From the NCBI RefSeq assembly GCF_949628265.1, contig NC_088789.1, positions 14,872,886-14,936,885 on the forward strand: a stretch of DNA of 64,000 bases. Reading direction: 5' to 3'. The DNA is from Cloeon dipterum. Taxonomy: Eukaryota; Arthropoda; Insecta; Ephemeroptera; Baetidae. The position numbers and the translations under genes are program-made. The notes beneath the pieces were generated by a model. The model made no database searches. It was given only the letters and a program-made list of their open reading frames with translations, and had not been told where the DNA came from. Positions within the stretch are counted from its first letter, which is position 1, and every line of letters starts with the position of its first letter. Below, piece after piece: positions 13,801-24,490 of this stretch.

Positions 13801-14900
13801 AGGCCATGTTTTTCAATATTATATATAATATAGTATTTTCGACAAATTGTAGATTGTTATGAAAATCTGAGTGCTTTGTAAAAGTTGCCAAATTCAATAG
13901 AATTTTGAAGAGACCATAGTTTCCCCTACGTCCAAAACCTTGATGCGTCTCGTGATATAGCGGGATTTTGATTAAATTTAAAATAAAAGTTAAAAGTTAA
14001 AAATTCGTAGAATGATCCTGAGAATTCAACTTAATTTTAGGAACAGATCCTCTCAGATTGATAAAAAAGTACTGCCTGGGAAACAAACCAAAAATAACTT
14101 TTCCCTTTTATGCGGGGTCACATTGCCCATTACAAATTCTGTAAAAATAGCGTTAGACAAATTTAGCCGCAAGGCTGTTTGAGGGTTTTTGATAACAAGC
14201 GCCGTTTCTTTTTTAGTGCCGAGAATATAATTTGTGCCGCACCGAATCTGGCCTCGACCGAAAATAATTATCGGAACGCATATATGCTCCAGCCAGACAA
14301 AATGTCAGACTGGCCAAACACGTCAAATTTCCTGGAACGAGCACCAAAACACGACCCAGCGAGTTGTTAAACTATAGCAAAGACCAGTCAAATTGTATTC
14401 CCACCAAGCTATTTTGAGGTGATTTCACCCTTGGCCACCAACGTGTTCTGGCCAGCTCCATTCGCCGAGAAAACTTCGCGGAAATTCTAATTAGCCCAGC
14501 AGGGTGTTCGATTTCTACCCGACAGTAACCACGGGGACACTTGTGCAGTCAGAAAATAAATGTAAATGCGCTCATATGTATTTCCCTAGAATGGCCAATG
14601 AGTCAGCAACAAATAAAATAGTAATTAAATAAATTTCTGACAACTCAATTAGAATTCGGTTGAATTAAATGTTACATTTGATCTTCAACCTTTAGTTTAA
14701 ACCAAGTCATATATTTCTATCGAACAACCGCATCCATAGCTTTCTTATTTATTCATGTGACACACGAGCTATTTATCTTCTTCGTTTAAAATTGATTTCT
14801 CGGTTTGCAATAATCAATCACTAGGTGGACATTTGCAAAAGACGGCGAAAAAGTGCACGTGCAAAGCAAAGTAGGTTGCCATCAGATACTGAACTTCATG
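10884..14900. other. AT-rich intergenic DNA
   Basis: No gene supported. Mostly AT-rich, with a CpG-rich patch at 13,080-13,310 and balanced-composition stretches near 11,330-11,510 and 14,170-14,550. Short open frames lack recognisable domains or splice structure. Confidence 0.5.
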
Positions 14901-15450
14901 ACCCAAAAAGATTTAGGGCGATTTCGGCGTCGGTGCGGCTACTTTTCTAACAACGGAGACCGGTGCTGTTTAGAACTCTGCAACAATTATCCGACTTAAG
15001 TGCGTGCGAAGGCATTCATCAACGCATTATATCGACGCTGCGTTCGCAATTTGCACCGGGTATCGATCCCCACGTGGAGGTCGGCTGATAAAAAAGATTC
15101 GCAATTTTCCGTCTGCCGGCACTCGCAAATTTCTGTTTCACGCTGGAAAAAAATTGTTAGGGTGAAAAAACGGCGAGCGGAAGGGTTGGCCGCCGCCGTC
15201 GCCGAGACACCCTGCCCGCTCCGCGCCGGCACACATAGGGGCAGAGATACTTGTGTGTGGATAGCATTGATTCGAGCTAGCTGCACAGACAGTCTACGCG
15301 GGGGCTGCTACGGCCGGTCGGCTGGCGGCCTCGCCGGCTGCCCGCCAATTGAAGGGTTCACCGCACCCACAGGGTCAAAAACCCGAATTTTCCTTCCTTT
15401 TCTCGGTGTCAGTCGGGCGAATTTGTGTGCGAGCGCGAGCAAGGCACACA

Positions 15451-15480
15451 GCAGCCAGCCAGCGAGCCAGCCAGCCAGCG
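15451..15480. repeat. CCAG/CAGC simple repeat
   Basis: Imperfect CAGC/CCAG tandem units. A second, shorter run of the same unit lies at about 15858-15875. Confidence 0.8.
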
Positions 15481-16061
15481 AACCAGCAGTCGGGCAGTGT
15501 TTCAAGACCCAAGGCCGCCTCCAGGAAATCAATAATTTCACAGCTCGCCGTAATAATCGCACGAGCGGCGGCGGCACGCGCGCGGCCGTCGGGGTCGGCG
15601 GGGACAGCTCGGCCCCCGCAAGCGGACGGGTGGGTTGGCACCTACCTTGCGGTGCTGGACGCGGCCGGGACGGCTGGCAGCTCCACCAGAACGACACGTG
15701 CCGCAGCTGCCGCCGGCCCCGGGAGGCCCGGAGGCGGGCCGGGGGCGGCGGGACCCCGGGCCAGGGTCGGCCGGCGGCCGTGTCGGGAGGGTTGCACCGC
15801 GGGGTGGCAATGCGGAGCGGCGGGCAGACGATAAGAAGCACACATCAGGCGGCCGCGAGCCAGCCAGCCAGCCAGCGCGAGCGAGACGAACGGTGCACAA
15901 GCGCACTTGCAGCCTGCCTATACTTTGACCCAGCCATGGCGCAAAACAACTTGTGGGGGTAACCCAAATCGCGCACTGACTCCTTTTTTACTCGCACTTG
16001 CTCTCTCGGTGCGCTCTCTGTACATTACTCACTCGCACGGCGGCCGGCCGGCCGCAGCACT

Positions 16062-16075
16062 CACACACACACACA
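16062..16075. repeat. (CA)n microsatellite
   Basis: About seven CA dinucleotides inside the CpG-rich island, just after a palindromic CGGCCGGCCGGCCG stretch. Confidence 0.85.
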
Positions 16076-17750
16076 CTCTCCTCGCCGCCCATGCGATCCG
16101 AATTATTATTATTTGCGCGATCGTCTTCGCCTGATAAGAGTTTCGTGACCCGAGCACCCCAGCCGCAGCCCCGCGACGCCTCTGTGTGTGTTTTGACGCC
16201 GACACATTCCCGACGAGAGAGCAATTTCTGCCTCCTTCCGTTTTCCGGCTGCATGGAAAAATTGATTGTCTCTCATTGTGATTGATTGATGCGAGACGAG
16301 CAGCCCTGCACTCATTATACCAAATGTCTGGGGTCGGTGTTCTTATTCCGGCATGAATTATTCAGATTTTCTCGAATGTATGAGGACCGAGGAGGCTTGC
16401 TGGAGGCGATTTCTCTGGAAATTAATTCAAATTTGAGGATATTGAAAAATTAGTTCAAGCGATACATCACTAAATTGAGATGGATAAAAATTAACACGTG
16501 TGCATCAAAATTTAAATATAAATGTTGCAAAACGACAGTTTGGAAAAGCTGCTTTTATTAAGGTGAAATTGTAATATGTTATTGTGGTTTGAAAAATCCC
16601 ATCTATGGTCGTTAACGACTGAAATAAGATTTTAAAACCTACAGTCCGTTCTCTCTTTTAGTTTCAAAGACGTTGAAAAATGGCAGCGTTTTCCTTATTG
16701 CAAAATCGCTCAAGATGGTGGAATAAAGAGATAAGGAATAAGGAAAAGTGTACAAATATAAAGTGTTTCCTGGCTATGATAGTTTTTGTTGAATGGGTTC
16801 CACATGATGAAAAATTAAGCTGCACGATTTCATCGAGCGTTGCGAAGAAAGGAAAATGTTGCACGCCATTGTTAACATTTCGGTCCTTTCCCATTTTTTT
16901 CTTCTGCAAGACAAACACTTCTCGCGAGCAAAGAGCAAAATAGCTCGGTTGCCAGGCAAGCCGGCTGCCGGGCGAAATCGCGTCAGCCGGCGTTTTTCCG
17001 TCCAAATTTAGAGAGCGTGAGCGCGGTGCGCGCGCGGCGACACGAAATTTCCATCGGGCCGGTGCTTTTCCGAGCGCACGGCGAATGAGGAAATGTCGAG
17101 GTTGCGAATGTAAAAGATTTGCAGCTAGGCGCGTGCGAGTAGAAGAAGAAGAAGAAGTGTCGGCGGCTCGGTCGAGGGAGCTGCTCCGCGGCGGTGGGTC
17201 GGTCGGTCGGTCGGCTCGGCCGGGTATCGATTGTGGTCTATTTGCTGCACTAGCGTCCCTACTTTTCTGGCCCGGCCCGCTTATCCGCCGCCGCCGCCGC
17301 CACCGCCGCGCGCGCGGATTGCACTTGCAGCAGCAGTCGCACGGCCAGACAGCAAGGCCAGCCGGCAGACTTGTTGATTTTCCTGCGTGAAAAACTCATT
17401 CTTGGCCCGTTGCTCGCTCTTTCATGCCGCCTCCTTCGCCCACGCTACCCCGCCGCCGCCGCCGCCGCCACTGCCGCTTCGTTTGCTTCCCTCGCAGCCG
17501 CGGCCCCCGCCGCCGCCGCCAAGCCTTTTTTCCGCTTTTCGTCTGCCCAGACCGCGTGTCATGTGCTCTGCTCGCCTTTTTGCGCCAGACGTGCAGCATT
17601 TTGCACGTCCCTGGCAACTGTTGTCCCCCGCCCCCGGCGAGAAAAAACTGCTGCACTTTTACCAGGGCCTGCCTACGGCTCAACAATCGTCCCTTTCAAG
17701 TGACGCCATGAAGGAACGGCGCGAGCTGCAAAACTGCTTTTTGAGGATGT

Positions 17751-20080
17751 AGACAGCGTCGAATTTTAGTGCAGCTGAAGTTTTTTCGTTTTATGCTCCA
17801 GAATGTTGCCGTAATTTAATTAAATTTTATAAATTTTCTCGTCGAGGGTGCTTTTAGATTAGTATAGAAAGACTCTTATTAAATTGATGCTGATTAACTT
17901 CGTTGTTGAAATAAAATCGGAAACATTGTATTTCCTTGTTACCCAGAGTGTCAATTTATGATAAATCTAGTTTTGGCTTTACATCTGCAGCCATGTTTCG
18001 TTGAGACTAAAATTAATTTCTGCTCATTCGACTAATAATTTGGAGTTTTTAATTCTAAAATACAATTATTTATGGTTGGAATATATAGAAAATAAAAGAC
18101 GACGTTCGACTGTTTTCGGAGCGTCTGATTAATTTTGGGTAAATATAGTCACGGATCGCATAGTTTTCAAAACTTAAAAGCCACGATGGCCTCTGATCAT
18201 CCTGAACATCGCAAAAATTATGTGCTTTGCATAATTAATTTTTAACCGAAATTTTACATTCTAAATAATACTATTTTAAAGCAAAAGCCAGCTTTGAAAG
18301 AAAATATTTTAAAAAATTGCGTGGAAAAAATTAAATTGACTTCAAACACGTTTCGAAATAGTCTTCGGTTTTAAAGAATCACAGCCCTATATTTTTGATT
18401 ACATTTTCAGATTACAACATTATGCAAATTAAAATATTTTATAAATGTCATATTTTAAACGGTTTCTATTAAACCCAGTCTTGAGAGTTTTTTAACATAA
18501 AAATTGAAAACAGGAAAAACCACTTGGAATGAATTTAATTTTTAAAATTGATTTTACATTGCTACTCCCACAGGCGAACAACAAGGAGTGGAAGATTCAA
18601 TCTGATTCGTTTATAAATTAGTTCAAACATATTTTTTGTAAATGATCTGAAGTCCAAATATTCACTACCTTCTACAACTGCCTATGAAAAGTTTTTAAAC
18701 AATAAATATGACTACTAAATGACCCGAAATTCTATGAAACTCCTGCTATGACTACATTTGATTCGACCAATGCTAATTGTAAAGATAAGGCTATGTTAAC
18801 AAGATACTCCTTTCGGAATATCACCTCATCTGCTCTCTTAAATGTGTTCATCTTGAAGTGACTGTAAAATGTAAATGTATCTATTGCGATTCTTCGTTTA
18901 CTAGTATGTATCATTTACTGGATCGTGTAATAAAGCCTTTAACATTATCCCAAGCATCCTGTTACAAGAAACGAAATTTTAATTAATTCGTACACCGATG
19001 GTGTCCAATAAATGAGTATTAAAATCTGATTCAGAATTCTCTGCAGCTAACACTTTGGTATGATTTTTGTTTTGGAGGAAAAGTACTGCTGACGAGTCCT
19101 TCGGGCCGAAACAGCTGCTTTACGCTACGGGAATGCGCGACATTATTAATTATTATTTCTAATTTCAATTTTTTAGCTTTCTTTGTTGTTCGCCTTTGGG
19201 AGTAAACATTTTTTAAATCAACTTAATAAATTATTATCATTGCTTTTTAGATATTAAATAGCGAAATAAATGCTGTGGATGAAATGAACTTTTTCCAGGA
19301 TTACTCGGCCAGTATCGAGAAATAACTGAAAAAATTAATTTATCCTTGCATTGTAATTGTTTAGTACAACATGTTGCAATTTATTGGACAATGACAGAAA
19401 TTCTAGCAGAGTTGTCTCCTATACTGCAAAATCACTGCATACATACCATGGCAAAAACTCACTTAGCTTTCAATGTGTAATTTTGTTGATATATACTGAA
19501 ACATTTTGTGCGCTATTTTTATAATCTATTATCTGGGCTCTATGTTACTATTGAAATTTTGAACATTGATACATTAATGAATTTTACTGATTGTGAGAAT
19601 AAACTAATTTTATATATGCAATTTTTACTGTCGGTAATCTTTATAATGCCACATATTCCTCCAACATTTCCAAAATATCTTTTATTTTGTAGCAAACAGC
19701 AATATAAAAATATATAAAAACAATGAAACCACCTGGGCAATCTGACAAATAAAGGATAAATTGACTTTTTAATTAACTGCTTGTTTGAAATCAAAGGGCT
19801 TCTCACAATATTTCCATGTCTCATGACCTCGAAAGTAATAAGCTGTCGCGGGTTCTTCATCATCCAATAATGGAAATTATAGTCTCCTGCGTATCCAATT
19901 TTGTGAAAATTTGATGGGCATATAGTGAATTCACCGTTGAGGATTACATAACGAATCCGTTATCAAAAGCAGACGGGTCAGTACTTGCGGCCAATTATAA
20001 ATTTATCAGCGGGTTTGCATCTGAAAGAAAAATCAAATTTTTTGACGTAAATGAAAAATGTACAAACGAAAGCAAGTGAA
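17751..20080. other. AT-rich intergenic DNA
   Basis: Very AT-rich with no exon that I can support. The only structured item I noticed is the hammerhead-like motif near 19.04-19.12 kb, which stands out as a GC-rich patch in otherwise AT-rich sequence. Confidence 0.5.
19043..19118 (+). ncRNA. Degenerate hammerhead-ribozyme-like motif
   Basis: 19089-19095 reads CTGACGA (the conserved CUGANGA core strand). It is followed by GTCC-TTCG-GGCC (19096-19107), which resembles helix II with a UUCG loop, then GAAAC (19108-19112), the second core strand. AGCTGC (19113-19118) can pair with GCAGCT (19043-19048) as helix III. ACTTT (19052-19056) can pair with AAAGT (19080-19084) as part of helix I. Defects: helix II has one U-C mismatch, the expected NUH cleavage triplet reads AAC, and four extra bases separate helix I from the core. 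So it is either an inactive relic or a chance match. Such cores occur in Penelope-like elements and retrozymes. Confidence 0.35.
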
Positions 20081-20620
20081 TTAGCCTTAGCCCAAATATT
20101 TTCCACTCCTACTGTTGGCCGCGGCGCAGACAACAATGCTAATGCAAGCGCGCGCGGCAGCGAACGGGGTCATGCCGTGGAGCGTTGGTGGCCCAGACGG
20201 CCATGGCAAAAACTGTAATTTCCCAAATAACCAATGAACGAAACGAGCGGGCGCGCTGCGTGCGACGGGAAAGCAAAAGCATTGCCTCGTTTCGGGCTTT
20301 ATTATAAGTAGAGCAATTTTCGGCCCTGTCAAGTGTCGCGCGCGCGGTACATACATACATGAGTGCAGAGCAGAGCGACAAAATATGCACGCGCGGCGTC
20401 GGATCGGAGTTTTGGGCACCGCGCGTTCGCCAGTTAGTCTGCGGGCCGCCGCCGCCGGGTGCCTGCCGGGTGATCAATGAACTCATTGAGTGCTACACTC
20501 CCCCATGCCGAGCGCGAGAGCAGGCGAAATATTTATTTATGTGTTCGCCGACGACATGCCCGCGCGCAGATATTCTGCCTATTGTCTAGTTTCCGCGTAA
20601 ATTCAAACGCTTTTGTCAAA
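20081..20620. promoter_or_regulatory. CpG-rich island
   Basis: GC/CpG-rich block with CGCG runs, a CATA tandem near 20350 and a CCAGTTAGT initiator-like string near 20430. No coding exon is supported. Likely the same kind of regulatory island as those upstream. Confidence 0.3.
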
Positions 20621-20724
20621 ATAATGCGCTCGACTGGGTGCACGCACATTATGCTGAAAACAACCCTTAAAAATCAGAGTTTATTCAAAAAGAAAAAAAA
20701 ATTAGAGGTTTCTGCCGCGAGATT

Positions 20725-20960
20725 TAAGGCGGCGGCTGGCGGGACCGGCTTAGCCGAATTTTTTTCCCGGCGGTGCCTCTGGCTATTTTCACCGGTGGCT
20801 GGCGGCTGGCGAGGCTGAAAAATATTTTAAACGTGAATGTCAGCCGGAAGACATTTTTTCTCCAGCAATTTAATTTTTGACCCTTTTGCACCGGCGGCTG
20901 GCGTGGCTGGCGCAGCTTAGCCAGATTCACGGCGGCTGGCGGCTGCCCACGTGACCCAAA
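20725..20960. repeat. GGCGGCTGGC-rich imperfect repeat cluster
   Basis: At least six copies of GGCTGGCG-type units, many as GGCGGCTGGC, occur at about 20731-20745, 20800-20816, 20892-20910 and 20930-20945. They are separated by AT-rich spacers that also contain TTAGCC and GTCAGCCGG. The GC-rich units against AT-rich spacers make this distinct from the nearby CpG islands. Not protein-coding as far as I can tell. Confidence 0.6.
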
Positions 20961-20999
20961 ATTTGCCGGCTGCTGCAGGCGGCGCAGCGCTATGCTAGC

Positions 21000-23900
21000 T
21001 GAGAACTCTGGAAAAATCTATCCTTTGATGTTTTCCTGAATGAAAATGACACCTTTTAAATATTTATGACAGTAAATATTAAATAATGAAATAATATTTT
21101 AATAACAAAATGAAATAATATTTTAATAACAAAATTAATTAAACTTAAGCACTTTCAAATTTTACCGATAGCGAAATGTTCCTTAACTCTATAAAATATT
21201 ACTGCAAGCCGTTTTTTTAACAATTAATGCCGTTTGCTAGTCATCAACTTTTTACAGAGCAAACATTAATGAAATCGTAAAATTTTGAAGAAATTAATCG
21301 AGGAAAAGTCAAAATTACATATAAATCGATACTTTCCGTCAATAAGAGTCTACAATGAACAAAAATTGCCCATTATTCAAATATTCCCCGATAAGACTCC
21401 ATACTATGGTTTCCCTTTCATAGCTCGCCTATGGTGCTATAGATTTGAACTTTTCACTGGTCATTTATTCATCTATTTCATGAAAGTCAACATGTCTGAT
21501 GCAAAAAATGCTTTTAATTTCGGTCGGGATGCGGGGTTTCCTTGTCAGTGTAATCAGTGTAGTGTTTGATTATTTTAATTTTCTAGCATAAGAAAATATT
21601 TATTATTCCTAACAAATATTTTGAAATTGAAATAAGCTAAATCCTTTTGGAAACCAGCAAAACTGTTTTTTACAAAGCAGTGCTTTTTTGGTTAAAAAAT
21701 GTTTTTAAATCCCTGTGTTATAAGCTGTTAGAAACCAAATTTTAATTGAGTCGGACTACAACGTTGGTTTCCAACAAATGAATAATAATAAATCCGTACA
21801 TTGCTTCACATAGGGTATAAAATTGTTCTTTAAAACACTACTGATTTTTTTCTATATTGTCTGAAAGAATATTTTGCTTTTAAATTTAATGTTTCGACGT
21901 AATCAATAAAACCTGTAAATATTTCGGATAAATTAGAACAAAACAATTTGAATTAAATTAAAGATTCTTAACAAAAATTGTGAAAAATGCTTCTTGACTT
22001 CAAAAAGAATAGTTATTGATTTAATCGACTTCAGGCAGCACCGGAAACCTTGCTTTCGCCGGTCCAGTTGAAGCTTTTCTTAAATATGTCACTGCTTCTC
22101 TCGTGATTACTTGAAAACTGCGTCTAGACAGTTTATGCTTAAAGCGTATTAATGGCTAAACCAGTCTGTTGGGATTAACTTTAAGTGCTCTAGAAGTCGC
22201 GGCAAAGCAAATCAATTTTTTTGTGTATCCACGGCCGCCGCTTTTGATAAGGAAATAAAGAAGGATCTCACTGAACCTTAAGTGAAAAGCGCCGATGCTG
22301 GTGTTGTTTAAAATAATCAACACGGCCACGCGGAAAAGGAACAAATTAATGAATATTAATGGATTATTCCGCATTCAAGCCAAACGCTCCTCTGATTCTT
22401 TGCTGATGAAAATTAGCTGTTCGGCCAAATTGGTCACTGCCGATGCCCGTTGGTAATTGAAATTTGCTCGCTAGTAGCCATTGACACGATTGCTGTCTAC
22501 GGCGCGGTGCATATATAATTATTGCCGGATTAACTGCCCGCCGCCGATTAGGTACGGAGTGTGCCGAGTTACAGACTATTGATCAGCAAGCTCCCTTAAC
22601 GTATCCACCACGTACAAGCGGCGGCAAAATGTGCCTCATACTTCTCAGTTGGCCCTTCTTGGTCGCAGTAGACGAGGAAGCGACGGCTGAAAAGTGAATA
22701 TTTTTTACGCTAGTGATAAGTTTCGTTCATATTTATTTAAATCAGAATTGAACGCGTCATTTCATAAAGGCAGAGCAAGCTTTAGGGAATAAAGACTGAA
22801 ATATGAAATAAAATGGAAGGCGTCAAAATTATTTTTCTATCCAAAGATTCATGCTGCTTTTTTAGTCGGGAGTATTTTTGTGTTTACGTTTTGTGTGTGC
22901 TTTGAACAAATATTGGACACTATGATTTGTAAAATGTGATTTCTGTGTTATAATATAGCGATGTGTTGTTAATTGAGCACCGGGAAATTAGCAGACATGT
23001 AAATAAGAAAAAAATATTTTTTTAAATTAATAGGAGTTGCTTATTTCCCTTTATTTCACATTGCCCAATTGACAATGCATCGCAAAATATTCAATCCCAT
23101 TGAAGCACTGCAGCCTAAAAGTCTGAATAATTTCTCCCCCAGATCGTTTTCCTGTATTTTGGCAAAACCATTTCAACGAGTGTTTAAAAAATAGAAAAAA
23201 TATTAAATAAATTAATCATTTAAAAATTCTAATTTAAATTTCTCTGCTAATTTCACATTGCCCGCAATAAACAACACACCATCGCTATAATAATGGTATC
23301 AGTTAAGTCATGATTAATAATAATGTCACAAAACCAATATAAACCAAATAAAATAAGACAACTATATTTCTTTATTATTCTTATCAAGATTTATAAGCAC
23401 ACAAACGTACAAAGTGACAAGAACTTTGCATGTTGCTGAAGTAGCTAAGTTGCTTGATTTGAGCAGTTTTTGTCATTTTAATTGTGCTGTGAATGTTAAA
23501 AAATGAGCACGAAAAGTTTTAAAAAATAAACTCACTAACTGATGGGATCCTTAAAGAATTTCTTTGCATGCTCGTGACTAAGACAAGAGCGGGACAGCAG
23601 TCTCTAAAAGATGTAGCTGTGGGTGGAGGAAAAATTACAATAATTTATTACGCTCTATTTGCTCTCTGCCGTGCTTACTTTAAAAAGCCTCGGTGCTGGC
23701 TTAAAACATGATTTGAACAAAACGTAAAAATTTAACACAAAACCGGCTCGCTTGCTTCGCGTCTCTCGCTGTACAAAGTGTCATTTGCATTATGCAAATT
23801 CAACAGGGAAAATATATCGGAGGGTTCCACTTCTTGCATGATTTCAACGAGTTTTATTCAAATAAGAGCAGAGCCGGAGACAATAATTGAAGCAATCCGC

Positions 23901-24478
23901 GCGTGTACTGCAGAAAAATGGGTACCACACGTAAGTTGTATTATTTTCGTAATTTCCAGCCAAAACTGGCACGTTTTTTGCGGAGCGCGTCTCCGCTGTG
24001 TGTTGTACTTGTCTCCCGCTTTGTATTCCACTTGTCTGTACCGAGAGCGAGTATAATTAAATTCGTGTACGCAGCAACAGCGAGAGGTAATGCACACAAC
24101 AGGGGGCCTGCTGACTGTGTTGTGCGAGCAGGCGAGCGAGCGCTGCCTGGGACTCTCTCTCTCTCTCTCCGTCTAATGAGGGATTAATGGCAGTGCTCAA
24201 TATTTTTGTCAACACGTGGCACGGCAGCGCAGGAGCTCTCTTCGCTTTTTAATCCCAGCGACGGACAAAATCAATATAAATGCGGTGCTAGACAAAGTTA
24301 ATTATGTACCAGACCGGTGTGTGCACTTGGGATTAATAATTTCCCAGCGTGCTTTCATCACAATGCCAGACTCCCCTTTTTAGTGTAATAGGATTTTGCT
24401 TATTCCACGCAAAAATAAATGCGTGGAAAATTAAAATTTTGTTAAATTAAGATTTAAAAGAACTGTACAAAAGTGCTT
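21000..24478. other. Intergenic DNA between the desert islands and XRCC1
   Basis: No gene supported. AT-rich, with balanced-composition stretches at about 22,020-22,690 and 23,740-24,370 that could be regulatory. A (CT)n tract lies at 24152-24169. Confidence 0.5.
24152..24169. repeat. (CT)n microsatellite
   Basis: About nine CT dinucleotides at the edge of a GC-richer stretch. Confidence 0.85.
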
Positions 24479-24484
24479 TTTATT
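24479..24484 (-). terminator. XRCC1 poly(A) signal AATAAA
   Basis: The minus strand reads AATAAA only 6 bp after the XRCC1 stop codon (24491-24493), implying a very short 3' UTR. Confidence 0.6.
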
Positions 24485-24490
24485 AAGCAA

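Larger units (their letters stand above)
14900..17750. promoter_or_regulatory. Large CpG-rich island, candidate promoter region
   Basis: This is the longest GC/CpG-rich block of the window. It holds CCAG-type repeats (about 15451-15480 and 15858-15875), a (CA)n run (16062-16075), a GGTC run (about 17197-17220), CCG/GCC triplet runs (17286-17310 and 17450-17520) and a GAA run near 17146. On the minus strand GGAGTCAGTG near 15980 resembles an initiator, and a good splice donor (AAG followed by GTAGGT) sits near 15645. Together they suggest an untranslated first exon pointing left, with its partners outside the window or unrecognised. The long open frames on both strands lack family similarity and reflect the scarcity of stop codons in GC-rich DNA. 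Confidence 0.35.

Noticed and set aside
15000..15962. 320-codon open frame on the plus strand and 177-codon frame on the minus strand in the CpG island
   Set aside because: Overlapping long frames on both strands with Arg/Ala/Pro/Gly-rich products are expected in very GC-rich DNA. No domain, no family similarity and no consistent splice context.
17085..17750. Several overlapping frames of 95-121 codons
   Set aside because: They are translations of CCG/GCC and GGTC simple repeats in different frames; composition artefact.
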